From Trichaptum fuscoviolaceum (Eukaryota; Basidiomycota; Agaricomycetes; Hymenochaetales; Trichaptaceae), in contig CAJSYZ010000012.1 of NCBI GenBank assembly GCA_910574455.1, positions 1,295,317 to 1,359,316 of the forward strand: a DNA stretch of 64,000 nucleotides, written 5' to 3'. The translations under genes and the position numbers were made by a program. Below, in pieces: positions 24,949 through 37,890 of the stretch. The notes under the pieces are model-generated. The model searched no databases and was not told where the DNA came from. It worked only from the letters and a program-made list of their open reading frames with translations. The stretch's first letter is position 1. The number at the start of each line of letters is the position of its first letter.

Positions 24949-25737
24949 TTGCTCCGCTCTCCAAGCAGATACGGGGAAATTAACATATTCATCGACTATC
25001 TGTAATTATTCCACTGAGTGCGGACGTGAGGAAAGCTATGCTGGCTTATACCCCTGGATGCTATGTTAGCCTGTCTAGTCCCAGAAAAAAATGATGGGAT
25101 GGAAGGTAAAGGCGATTCCCATGTAAAGCACTGTGTGTACAATCTCTGTGATGGTTCATTATTAGCGAATGATTGGTTTATTTCGTCAGGATAATTGGTT
25201 ATGCATTGGAGTTGTCCTCTTAAACACAATGGCAGCAAACACTATCGGGTCGCGTCTAATAGTATCTTTGAAACTTCTCATAGCTCACGAACGGAACATT
25301 TGATGTTTTTCATGATAAGCGCTCACTCACCGAGAACTGTATTTGTTTGCCTATTTTGGCAAGTCTATATATTAGTAGCCGACTTGAAACTTCGAGGTTT
25401 GGACTGTCTTTCACTTCATTCATTCATCTCTGCTTCCGACGCACTCTTGTCACGTTCGTTTACAGGACCTGAAGGCGCGGACACGTCGTGCAGCGAGCTC
25501 GAGGCTGTAAGGAGTGGTTCTGAGAGCTAATTGCTATTGGAACTGGAAGAGTGGAGGTGGAATCCGAAGGGCCGAAGCTGTGAACAAATACAGCATTCAA
25601 TTTTGAGTCATAAAAGTTTTCATAGGTGCGGAGCGCTGGCAATCAGTACTTATAACCCCAAGGGAATCTGTACTTTCTTCTGACTTGCCACTATTACTGC
25701 GTAGCTGGTTGCCGCACACTCTCTTCGCTATTCAATC
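24949..25737. promoter_or_regulatory. Intergenic, ARG5,6 promoter side
   Basis: Both neighbours are on the plus strand, so this is the 3' flank of the membrane-protein gene and the upstream region of ARG5,6. No exon or clear motif was identified. Confidence 0.45.
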
Positions 25738-29177
<3,440 letters not shown>

Positions 29178-29645
29178 TCCCGATCTATACATGGAACACT
29201 ATAAATTAGATATGTGTGGACTTTTTTCTGTTTAATCTCATATCCTGCTTGTACTTAGTATTTCCGTCCTTACAGTCTTATCATTCTTTTGAAAATGAGT
29301 GTTTCGAAGTCAAGTTTCTACAGTAGGTGTAGACCTGCACGATCTCAGTTTTTTATTTGTCAGCCAGAAGTTGCGCTCCAAATCAGATCTATTATCAACG
29401 ACTAACCACCAACGTTACTTGCTGTTCAAGTAATTGATTCCGTCTCAAGAAGCCTCGGGTGCATGAACTGCTGACTATGCTGGTTGATTCTAGCTTTGTA
29501 ATTCTCAAGCACGCCATCTTCAAGCTTTCTGCTGCTATCAGCTATACATATAAATGCTGAGGAGCTGTGGACACGGGTAGACTTAAATCACTAACGAGGC
29601 CCCATCAGCTCTTACGGACTACACTTCCATCTTGTACTGCAAGCA
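29178..29645. promoter_or_regulatory. Promoter region of oxygenase paralogue A
   Basis: It contains a 24-bp block at 29494-29517 that is identical to one upstream of paralogue C, and a TATA-like ACATATAAAT near 29546. The left part is the ARG5,6 3' flank. Confidence 0.55.
29494..29517 (+). promoter_or_regulatory. Shared 24-bp promoter block, paralogue A
   Basis: The same 24 bases occur at 33616-33639. In both cases the block ends 129 nt before the ATG. It includes CTTTGTAATTCTCAAGC. Identity at the same spacing in otherwise diverged upstream DNA suggests a retained regulatory element, or recent shared ancestry of the two promoters. Confidence 0.5.
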
Positions 29646-30641
29646 ATGGCTGATTTCGTGAAGACTAGCTTGCCCCACATCGTCGGTACGACTGACGGTG
29701 AAAAGCCGATCAACATCCGAGACCCCGCACCGGGCCAGTCCCCGAGCAACATCAAAGCGGAGCCGTTCGACGTTGAGATCGAGAATATTCGCGGTAAAGA
29801 AGATTCGGTGTCCTTGGACACTGCTGGCTTCCAGTACTTCCATGCGGAGACCAAGGTCAAGTCGTTTGCAAATGACGAGGAAATCGAAAAGGTATACTAC
29901 CCGGAGAGCATCGAGCTCTTGAAGCGGCTTACTGGTGCAAGCCGTATTGTCATATTCGACCATAGTGAGTCATTTATTCTCTGAGATTGAACTAAGACCT
30001 AACGACTACAATACATATAGCTGTTCGTAAACGTCGCCCGGGGGAGACCGACGACCTCCCGGGAAGACGTCAACCTGTCCCCCGCGCGCATGTAGACCAG
30101 ACGTCAGCCGCTGCGATTGCCCGGGTACATCGCCACTTGCCTGCTGAAGAAGTCCCAGGGTTGTTGAAGAAACGCTTCCAAATTGTATGTTAATCTGTCC
30201 TAGTTCCATCTGATTTTCCAACGACTAACAATTCTCGGAATAGATCAATCTATGGCGCCCCATCTATCACCCAGCCCTGGACTATCCCCTCACCCTCTGC
30301 GACTACCGCAGCATTGATCCGCAGAACGACCTCGTTGCCACTACTCTGAGGTATCCTGACCGTGACGGCGAGACGTTCAATATTCGCCATAATCCAAATC
30401 ACAAGTGGAAGTACCTTCGCGGACAAACCCCCGACGAGGTTGTCTTGATCAAGTGGTAAGTCGCATCTCTATATAAAGGCGAGTCTACCAGTGCTGAAGG
30501 GGAAATTGCAGCTTTGACTCTATCCAAGATGGCAGCGTTGCGGTCTTGACACCGCATTCTTCCTTCGTGGACCCGACTACACCGCCCGACGCTCCACCCC
30601 GTGAATCCATCGAAGTTCGCACTTTGGTTTTCTACGATTAA
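29646..30641 (+). CDS. CmcJ/NvfI-family oxygenase, paralogue A
   Basis: Four exons: 29646-29964, 30021-30184, 30244-30455, 30512-30641; 274 aa. The family (GA4-desaturase-like, AsaB/CmcJ/NvfI) is linked to Fe(II)/2-oxoglutarate-type oxidations in fungal secondary metabolism; the substrate here is unknown. Characteristic blocks are RVIFDH-like IVIFDH ending exon 1, HVDQTSAAA, a NLWRP...PLTLCDYRS segment and WKYLRGQTPDEVVLIKCFDS with SVAVLTPHSSF. The His and Asp in these blocks are candidates for iron binding. No signal peptide or membrane span is seen. Two further paralogues follow with the same exon plan. The C-terminal half is nearly identical to paralogue B. Confidence 0.85.
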
Positions 30642-31121
30642 CCTCAGGTACCGCGTAAATACAATCTTAAAAAGGTTGCAAATGGAATGTAATATGTTTG
30701 TATTTGAATTCATTTTTGTATCCACTATGTCCACTACTGTATGTCCTAATCACCGCTAATGCATGCTTTACACTGTGCGGAAGTGAAGTCTGCGCCTACT
30801 ATGATTGGTCGTCTTTCAGTTAACGGACTAACCTCACTGAATCCTAATCATTGAATAAATTCACTCAGAGTGAGAGCTTCTTCCTATCGAGTACTACAGA
30901 AATGAGTATTACACAATTCCACTGCTCGCTCTGCTTGACCGAGCACTAGCTGCAAGAAAGCTAATGTTATACAGAATGTACATATGCAATTGTGTCTTAG
31001 TAGACATATGGGTTCATCAATCATACACAATCCACTACCAGACCCCCTCCCTCCCCTTACGAAAAAAGCACCCGGAGAGATACCCGATTATAGTCTCATA
31101 CATATTTTACACTGCAGCCAT
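30642..31121. other. Tail-to-tail spacer between paralogues A and B
   Basis: The two genes converge here, so it holds both 3' flanks. No promoter and no coding signal were seen. Confidence 0.5.
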
Positions 31122-32117
31122 TTAATCATAGAACACCAAAGTGCGAACTTCAATAGATTCACGGGGTAGAGCGTCGGGCGGTGTAGTAGGGTCTACGAAG
31201 GAAGAGTGCGGTGTCAAGACCGCAACGCTACCATCTTGGATCGAATCGAAACTAAAGCAAAGCCTTTAGTATCAAGGGTTCTCCATTAGATGTTGAGGCT
31301 TACCACTTGATTAAGACAACCTCATCGGGAGTCTGGCCACGAAGGTACTTCCACTTGTGATTCGGATTATGGCGAATATTGAACGTCTCGCCATCACGGT
31401 CAGGATACCTCAGAGTAGTGGCAACGAGATCGTTTTGAGGGTCAACGCTACGGTAGTCGCAGAGGGTGAGGGGATGGTCGAGAGCAGAATGGTGAATTGG
31501 ACGCCATAGATTAATCTATAACCCAAACTCATTAATAACGAAGACTTCTAAAAGCTAGAGTAACTCACAATTTGGAAACGTTTTTTCAACAATTCTGGTA
31601 CTTCCTCGGCAGGAAGATGACGATGCACACGGGCAATCGCGGCAGCAGTTGTCTGGTCGACATGCGCAAGCGGGACAGGCTGGCGCTTCTGGGGGGAGTC
31701 ATCAATCTCTCCCGGTCGTCGACGGCGAACCGCTAATATGTAGTAGATTGATTAAAAATCTGTAAAGACCCCACTTTGAATGCAAGACCTACTATGATCA
31801 AATATGACGATGCGACTGGCGGCGGTAAGCTTCTTCAAGAGCTCGACGCTTTCAGGGTAATACTCCCTTTCAATTTCCTCGTCATTAGCGAACGACTTGT
31901 GCTTCGCCTCCGCTCGGAAGAACTGGAATCCAGCGCTGTCTAAGGAGACCGAATCCTCTTTACCATGCAGATTCTCGATCTCGACGTCAAACGATTCGAG
32001 GAGGTAGTTGCGCGGGTTCTGGCCTGTCTTGGGGTCGGCGTTAATCATGTTGTACGGCTTTGAGCCGTCCTCCGTCGCCACGAAGTGAGGTATGCTGGTT
32101 TTCACGATATCAACCAT
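31122..32117 (-). CDS. CmcJ/NvfI-family oxygenase, paralogue B
   Basis: Four exons on the minus strand: 31793-32117, 31569-31732, 31304-31515, 31122-31251; 276 aa. Exon phases match paralogues A and C exactly. Exons 1-2 share features with C that A lacks: the MVDIVK start, two extra residues in a KPY-x-MINAD stretch, and RRRRPGEIDDSPQKRQPVP. Exons 3-4 are almost the same as A (RYPDRDGETFNIRHNPNHKWKYLRGQTPDEVVLIK spans both). Function as for paralogue A. A TATA-like TTTATATAAC lies upstream on its strand near 32175. All conserved blocks are intact. Confidence 0.85.
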
Positions 32118-32589
32118 CGTTTGATGTCTTCGAGAGAGATGATAGTGCTGTGACCTGGCCCTGGTTATTCTCGCGGCTTTATATAACAGATCGAAGATGG
32201 CGTGCTTTGCAGTATATGCAGTAAGCTGGCTGCTCAGTCATGTATAGCTGGGGAAGCCATGCTGATTAAGCACCTCATTTCCTGGTTGTTTCGGATGTAA
32301 TACGCTGACCATTGAAGCTGACGACAGTCTTAGTCTACCATATCGTTGACAAAGTAGACTCACCGACATAATGAAATGATACCAGACTGCGTCACATACT
32401 TAGAATAACCTTCCCTTGTCCGCTTCCCACGTAGTTGATTTGCTTCCGGCTGCGATTGAGATCCATGATAGTATACCAGTGTCCGTAGCCCCTCAAGTCT
32501 CATCTGAGATGATCTCTATGTCCAGACTCCGGAGCCAGAGCAGAAGGAAAGGTTTTCTTGCAGAACCCAAAGTGTTGTCTATTTCACGT

Positions 32590-32961
32590 TCATAGGAGTC
32601 GGTCCTGTCCCTCGTACGCTAAAGGAGCTGACTGAAGTACTTTTCCGAGGACAATCTGGCAGCTGATGTGCCCGAGCAACCACATTACGCGAAGCAGTCC
32701 GGGCCAAGTTAGGGCTGCCCAAGGGAAGAGGTCAAACTTACAAGATACCCTGACCGCTAGCTGTTTATCGCTGTAGCCGAGAGAACATGTGCCAACCAAT
32801 GTACAGTAGTCTAGGGGCTTCGTCACCGTGTTGATACCTTCGTCGTCGTGGTCAGAGGCGAAGTGAGGGCGCTTCAGTAACACCGTCGTGCCAGTGACAT
32901 TCAAGTGACTCACGCGTCGCAGCCCGAGTATTGTCAGTCGCGTCTCCTGACCATCAACCAT
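32590..32961 (-). CDS. Hypothetical open frame (doubtful)
   Basis: A minus-strand frame of 123 codons starts with a good ATG at 32961. Its first 75 residues look protein-like, and a GTAAG donor-like site follows. I recognise no domain and could not find a second exon in phase. It may be a truncated gene or chance. Confidence 0.2.
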   Translation of the reverse strand: MVDGQETRLTILGLRRVSHLNVTGTTVLLKRPHFASDHDDEGINTVTKPLDYCTLVGTCSLGYSDKQLAVRVSCKFDLFPWAALTWPGLLRVMWLLGHISCQIVLGKVLQSAPLAYEGQDRLL

Positions 32962-33615
32962 GGCATAGACAACTTCAAGCCCTCGACTAATTTGACGAGG
33001 ACGAAGATACTACACTTAATATCGAGCATCTATCATCTACATGTAAAATGGCTACTCTAGTTCAGAGTTTGCTCATTGCTTGCGTGGAATACAGGGGCGG
33101 AATACAGGGTTGAAATAGGTAAGTAAGGTTGTTGTGTTTTTGCCACTCTGTGGTCAGCGGCCAGTCCTCGGTTCGCGTTGCCTTCCTTTCGAAAATTTCG
33201 ACGTTGCTCAACACCAGAAGATGCACTCCAGCCTGAAGTTCGTTGCATTGCTAGGAGCTTTGTAGCTTTATGGTGTCTTACCCCTTCATGGTCCCGACTT
33301 CACTGCAACCCCATCGGAAGAGTACTCGTTGAATGCCAGACGAGGGTGAATGCTGTGAGGTAGAACAGTACTGGTATTTCTGTAATAACCGGCGAGCATT
33401 ATTATCTAACGAAAATCTCGGCCTGCGATCTTTCACGTACGACTTTCTCTCATCCTTGCCAGTGGCTGTATTAAGTTTCAATAGTCAGCGCGAAACTCAA
33501 GCTGCGGTTCATGATTAATCGACAACGGAACAAGTTGCGCGCTCTCCGTTCAGCGTATGTTCAAATAATTGACTCCGTGGAGAAGTCTCGGCCAACTGAG
33601 GTGCTTACTGTAAGT

Positions 33616-33639
33616 CTTTGTAATTCTCAAGCACGCCAT
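33616..33639 (+). promoter_or_regulatory. Shared 24-bp promoter block, paralogue C
   Basis: Identical to 29494-29517 and at the same distance (129 nt) from the ATG. Flanking sequence shows weaker similarity (for example the AATTGA-TCCGT stretch further upstream), as expected for a duplicated promoter. Confidence 0.5.
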
Positions 33640-33767
33640 ACTCCCGCTGCTAATTGTGTGTGTAAATGGGAGCTGTGGAAATATATATACTACAGCTAGC
33701 TGACTTCAAGACTGTCCAACAGATCCCAACACACTCAGATTGTAGTCCTTTTCTTCACAAGTGAACA

Positions 33768-34766
33768 ATGGTCGATATCGTGAAAGCTAGCCTGCCCCAC
33801 TTCGTTCCTCCATCGGATGGTTCAAAGCCGTACATCATGATCAACGCTGATAGCAAAACTGGTCAGCGTCTGAGCAACTTTACTATGGAGCCGTATGACC
33901 TCGAGATCGAGAATCTACGCGGAAAAGAGGACGCCTCGTCTCTAGATACTACTGGGTTTCAATTTTTCCGAGCGGAAGCGAAGCACAAGTCGTTCAACAA
34001 CGATGAGGAAATTGAAAAGGAATACTACCCTGAAAGCATCGAGCTGCTGAAACAGCTTACTGGTGCCAACCGGGTTGTCATATTCGATCATAGTGAGTCT
34101 TTCACTCGAACCTCAGCAGATGCATAGAATCTAACAGTTTATATTACTATAGCGGTTCGCCGCCGACGACCAGGAGAGATAGATGACTCACCTCAGAAAC
34201 GCCAGCCTGTTCCACGCGTTCATGTCGACCAGACAACTGCTGCTTCGATCGCCCGTGTGCATCGCCATCTTCCTGCCGAGGAAGTACCAGAATTGTTGAA
34301 GAAACGCTTTCAGATCGTAAGCCAGCTCCGTTCTATCTCAGTTATTGTCTTTCTCATGCACCTGGACGTAGATAAACTTATGGCGCCCAATCAGTCATCC
34401 TGCCTTAGACCATCCCCTTGCCCTCTGTGACTATCGTTCTGTCGACATGCAGAACGATCTCGTTCCGACTACTCTGAAATATCCTGATCATGATGGGGAG
34501 ACATTCAGTGTTCGTCATAGTCCAAATCACAAATGGAAGTACCTCCGTGGAATGACTCCCGAAGAGATCGTCTTGATCAAGTGGTGGGTTCTTAACCTTG
34601 TACAGAAATTTACTTGTGCTGAAGATGACATTTCAGTTTTGACTCGGTTCAAGATGGGAGCGTTGCGGTCTTGACACCGCACTCAGCTTTCGCTGATCCA
34701 ACTACGCCAGCGGATGCACCACCTCGCGAATCCATTGAGTTACGCGCACTTGTCTTTTATGATTGA
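33768..34766 (+). CDS. CmcJ/NvfI-family oxygenase, paralogue C
   Basis: Four exons: 33768-34092, 34153-34316, 34372-34583, 34637-34766; 276 aa. Same exon plan as A and B. Conserved blocks are VVIFDH, HVDQTTAAS, NLWRP, PLALCDYRS, WKYLRGMTPEEIVLIKCFDS and SVAVLTPHS. In the C-terminal half it is the most diverged of the three, with Met for Gln in the RGMTPEE block and Ser-Val for Asn-Ile in the GETF-x-x-RH block. Substrate unknown; membership in an oxidative secondary-metabolism family is inferred from motifs. Confidence 0.85.
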
Positions 34767-34919
34767 TTTTAATATCCAAAGGTCATGTAAAGTATAATTA
34801 CAGGGGGTGTTCGGGAGGGGCGTGGAAGAGTGGATGTGTAATACGTTCCGAGTTTTCAAGAATTCAAGTCTGTGTATATGTACCTTATGCAATAACTAAT
34901 ATCAGTCGATTGTGTATCC

Positions 34920-36722
34920 TTATTCCGTAAATACGAAGGATGAATCCATCATCCTAGCTGACCAAAATCGCTGCGCCATCGCCATATGCCTAGCTGGGCT
35001 CCCAGTCGGGCCATTCTCCCTATTACTCTGCTGCTCAACCTTGAGCTTCTTGCTCACCCATTCCAGCTCCTTCGCCTTATCCTCGACCTCCTCCCTCCGT
35101 TTCGCCCTTTCCGCCCTTTGCTTAATCTGCGGAGTGGACCAAAGAGTTTGGCCGAACGTGCGTGCACGTTCGAGCACAGACCGTCCCTTTGCCTCGCTAC
35201 CGCCCAAGCCTAGACCCAAACCACCCACATGTAGTCCTCCAGGGCCAGTGCCCGACATTCCTGCTGCACCCGCGCGCAAGCGCCAGAGCTCGAGCTGCGT
35301 GCGTTCTTGCTGCGGGTCGAGGGGCTTGCCGGTCTGCGCGTTGAAGGGGAGCAAGAGGTGATAGAAAGCGAAGGTGGAGCCGGGCGAGCTCGAGGGTGTC
35401 GAGGGCGCGGTCCTCGGGAGTTGCTTTGAGATTGGAGTGACAGCCAGAGTAGACCTGGACTTGGTCGGAGTGGAGGGACATACGGAGGGCGCGTACGAGC
35501 CACAGGTCGCTGTCGAGTGCGAGGTGATTATGGACACATTTGCGCGTGGAAACGAGACTTCGGATGAACTGGTGTTGGACAATGTTTGACTGTCATCCAC
35601 AATGGCGTCGTCTGTGTTGTCTGTCTCCAGAATTGCAGGTAAGACGACTGTTGGGATAGACAGAGGCGTCTCTAGTTCAGGTTTAAGTGTTTGTTCCGAA
35701 TTGCCGACTATTGTCATCGGCATCTCTTCAGCATTATGGAAGGATATCATGTTATCGAGTTCAATGCTTTCAATATCTGTGGAAGCTTGAGCGCCAGAAG
35801 GCGTAGACCCGGCAGGTCCAAGGAGACTCTCCGATTTCGAGAAACACTCTAAAGCTTTGAGGCTGGATGAACATTCCAGCGAATCGGATGTGATGACTTG
35901 CTCTGCGGGTAAGATAACAGAGTCGGTAGTGCAACTCAAGACACAGAGACCATCAAGCTTGACGGCCGACGCTTCGTCAGAATTTCCAACAGTTATATAC
36001 GAGGCCTCTTTAGCAGGAGGTTCAACGCCAGCGATACCCGCATTTCGGCAAGAGGAAGATGATGTTGCCAAGTTGTGGATGTTAAGCCCAGAAGTTGTCT
36101 GCCTGATGGTCGACGGTCTTTCGGAAGAAGCTACAGCATCCATCACAACATCCAAGGTAGCGGATTTGGGTCGCAACTTGATCCTGCCACTGGCAGCTTT
36201 CGGGGCTATCGAAGGGGAGATGGATAAAGCAGGTTTCTTAAGGTCCTGATCAATCTGTTCACTTCTTGAAACAAGCCTGAGCTCCTTGATTTTGATCGAG
36301 TTCTTCGACGGTTTCTTCAGCGTTGCGCGCCTACTTGCAGACGTGCGGGTGCGGAGTGGTGAGTCTTCTACCATCATGTTCTCCTTCTGCAGCGTCGTGG
36401 CATTGGTCGGAGTAGCTGGTATAGGCATTTTCAGCGATTTACTGATGGTCCTTGGCGTTTTCGCATTGCGCAGAGTGTTAACGGAGTTGGAAAGACGCCT
36501 AGTGGTGGAGATTGAAGACTTCGAGGTCGTAGAAGTTACATCTTGTGCTGCCGCCTTGCTGCGGATGGTCTGTTTCTGAGGGCTACCAATGGACTTCGGA
36601 GACATCTGTCCAGGGCGAATCGGAGACGGCGACGAGGCTGCAGCTGCTTTCAAATCTGATACGGCTTGTCTTCGGCCCAGTCTGCTCGGTGTGCCAGAAA
36701 TCCCTTTCTGCGCGGGAGACAT
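34920..36722 (-). CDS. Large disordered Ser/Thr/Pro-rich protein, unknown function
   Basis: A single uninterrupted exon of 600 codons on the minus strand. The ATG at 36722 is the first in frame; the open frame upstream to 36824 has none. Residues 1-480 are low-complexity Ser/Thr/Pro/Lys with short SP and TP motifs that suit kinase regulation. Near 465-490 there is a compact segment (AFYHLLLPFNAQTGKPLDPQ). From about 500 a Gly-rich loop is followed by a charged coiled-coil-like helix (RAERAKRREEVEDKAKELEW) to about 575, ending in a short hydrophobic tail. The lack of introns is unusual in this window. I do not recognise a family; a cell-cycle or cytoskeletal scaffold is only a guess. Confidence 0.7.
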   Translation of the reverse strand: MSPAQKGISGTPSRLGRRQAVSDLKAAAASSPSPIRPGQMSPKSIGSPQKQTIRSKAAAQDVTSTTSKSSISTTRRLSNSVNTLRNAKTPRTISKSLKMPIPATPTNATTLQKENMMVEDSPLRTRTSASRRATLKKPSKNSIKIKELRLVSRSEQIDQDLKKPALSISPSIAPKAASGRIKLRPKSATLDVVMDAVASSERPSTIRQTTSGLNIHNLATSSSSCRNAGIAGVEPPAKEASYITVGNSDEASAVKLDGLCVLSCTTDSVILPAEQVITSDSLECSSSLKALECFSKSESLLGPAGSTPSGAQASTDIESIELDNMISFHNAEEMPMTIVGNSEQTLKPELETPLSIPTVVLPAILETDNTDDAIVDDSQTLSNTSSSEVSFPRANVSIITSHSTATCGSYAPSVCPSTPTKSRSTLAVTPISKQLPRTAPSTPSSSPGSTFAFYHLLLPFNAQTGKPLDPQQERTQLELWRLRAGAAGMSGTGPGGLHVGGLGLGLGGSEAKGRSVLERARTFGQTLWSTPQIKQRAERAKRREEVEDKAKELEWVSKKLKVEQQSNRENGPTGSPARHMAMAQRFWSARMMDSSFVFTE

Positions 36723-37181
36723 AGTCGGACCCTTACAAGCTACGAACACTAGCAATACGAGACCAAAATGTAGACTACCGGAATAGCGGATATGGGTGTC
36801 GCAAGAGGTAGACGGAGTGGTCAAGAGTCGTTAGAGCCTTCGGTGGCACGAAAAGATAGCACCAGCCCATGTCATAGATCACGACCGGTCAGCCTAAACT
36901 TCAATCAGCGGAGACCGAATCACTTGATTTTTCTAACTGCTCTTGAAAGAGGTAATTGTAAACAAGGAATTCAAGCCATCTCGAGGCCCGAGAAAATGGT
37001 TAGCATAAAGTTAGGGACACAGAATACAGAAAGCACTCAGATCTCCGGAAACCAAATGTTTTCCTACAATCAGATTCAATAGTTCCCGAAGTATCCAAGC
37101 GTATTTCTGGGCGGCTGACAGATAGGTGGCGAGCGCGTCGATTGGATTCCTCCTTGACCTCGTGTTCGCACCACACCGCCC
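36723..37181. promoter_or_regulatory. Upstream of the disordered-protein gene; left flank of the tandem duplication
   Basis: No coding signal. It ends at the left breakpoint of the 14.4-kb duplication. The 9-base string CACCACACC at 37169-37177 also occurs just before the copy junction (51560-51568). Confidence 0.5.
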
Positions 37182-37311
37182 AGAACAAAACAACAAGCCC
37201 AAAGCGTCTATTTGTTCGCCACAAATTCAAAGGGTATAAAGGAGTGCAAGGCTGGACGGACTGACTCCACCTCCTTTTGACCTCCTACCTCCACTACTGT
37301 CAACTTTCAGC

Positions 37312-37641
37312 ATGTCGGCATTCGCCTTTCAGCACCTCTCCACCAAGGACCCCTCCGACAGGTAGTCCAGCCACCGAGTCTAACCACTACTCTCGACATC
37401 GGTGTGCTCGTACTTTCCTAGGGACCCGTCCACAGCACTTCCTGGGTACTTCAGCCTCCGGGCACGTCGCGCCGGTACGCCGTCATGGTGGCAGCAATGT
37501 CGCCCTCTGCACCGTGGAAAGCGTCGCGGAAGACGGCCGTCGGTCCCCTGCATTAGGCAGGGCAACATACCCGAGCGGCGGCCACCCCGTACTCCCGAGT
37601 CGCGTCTGCATGCCCGGTCTCGTGGAAATGCAGAGTGCTGA
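37312..37641 (+). CDS. Candidate Arg-rich small protein, copy 1 (doubtful)
   Basis: TATAAA at about 37235 is followed 70 nt later by ATG 37312. Exons 37312-37361 and 37422-37641 join in phase across a GTAGTC...TTCCTAG intron to give 89 aa, starting MSAFAFQHLSTKDPSD and then very Arg-rich. Copy 2 keeps the same structure with two substitutions in exon 1. The composition may simply reflect high GC, so this is weak. Confidence 0.25.
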
Positions 37642-37890
37642 ACCTCCTGGGGGAAGCGGTCTCTGCGGCGGGGAAACATGCCTTTAGAATAGTATGTAGT
37701 TAGGTCTTCGGACGGTCGCTGGGACGGAGAGTTCGGCGGCCACCTCGTATACCCAGGACGCGTTTGCATGCCCGGCCCTGTGGTGATGCACTGGCTGTCT
37801 GTCCCTGAATGGGCGGTGGTCTTTGCGACGGGGAAACATGCGTAGAGTTAGATAGAATTAGGATTCTGGATGGCGGTGGGGCGAGTCCGA
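37576..37890 (+). repeat. Two imperfect tandem units of about 158 bp, copy 1
   Basis: Unit 1 starts at 37576 and unit 2 at 37734; both begin CGGCGGCCACC. Both contain TGCATGCCCGG and GGGGAAACATGC at matching places and end in an AT-rich TTAG-rich segment. They differ by substitutions and a few indels. The same pair is in copy 2. The GC content is higher than in the surroundings. Confidence 0.75.

Larger units (their letters stand above)
32118..33767. other. Intergenic between divergent paralogues B and C
   Basis: Upstream regions of both genes. It includes a doubtful minus-strand frame (32590-32961) and the shared promoter block at 33616-33639. A TATA-like AAATATATATAC lies near 33680. Confidence 0.5.

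Noticed and set aside
34912..35361. Plus-strand open frames over the disordered-protein gene
   Set aside because: They overlap the 600-codon minus-strand frame and are shorter and less protein-like.
37277..37687. Open frames suggesting a retroelement or viral-type gene
   Set aside because: No reverse transcriptase, integrase or capsid motif. The frames come from GC-rich tandem units.
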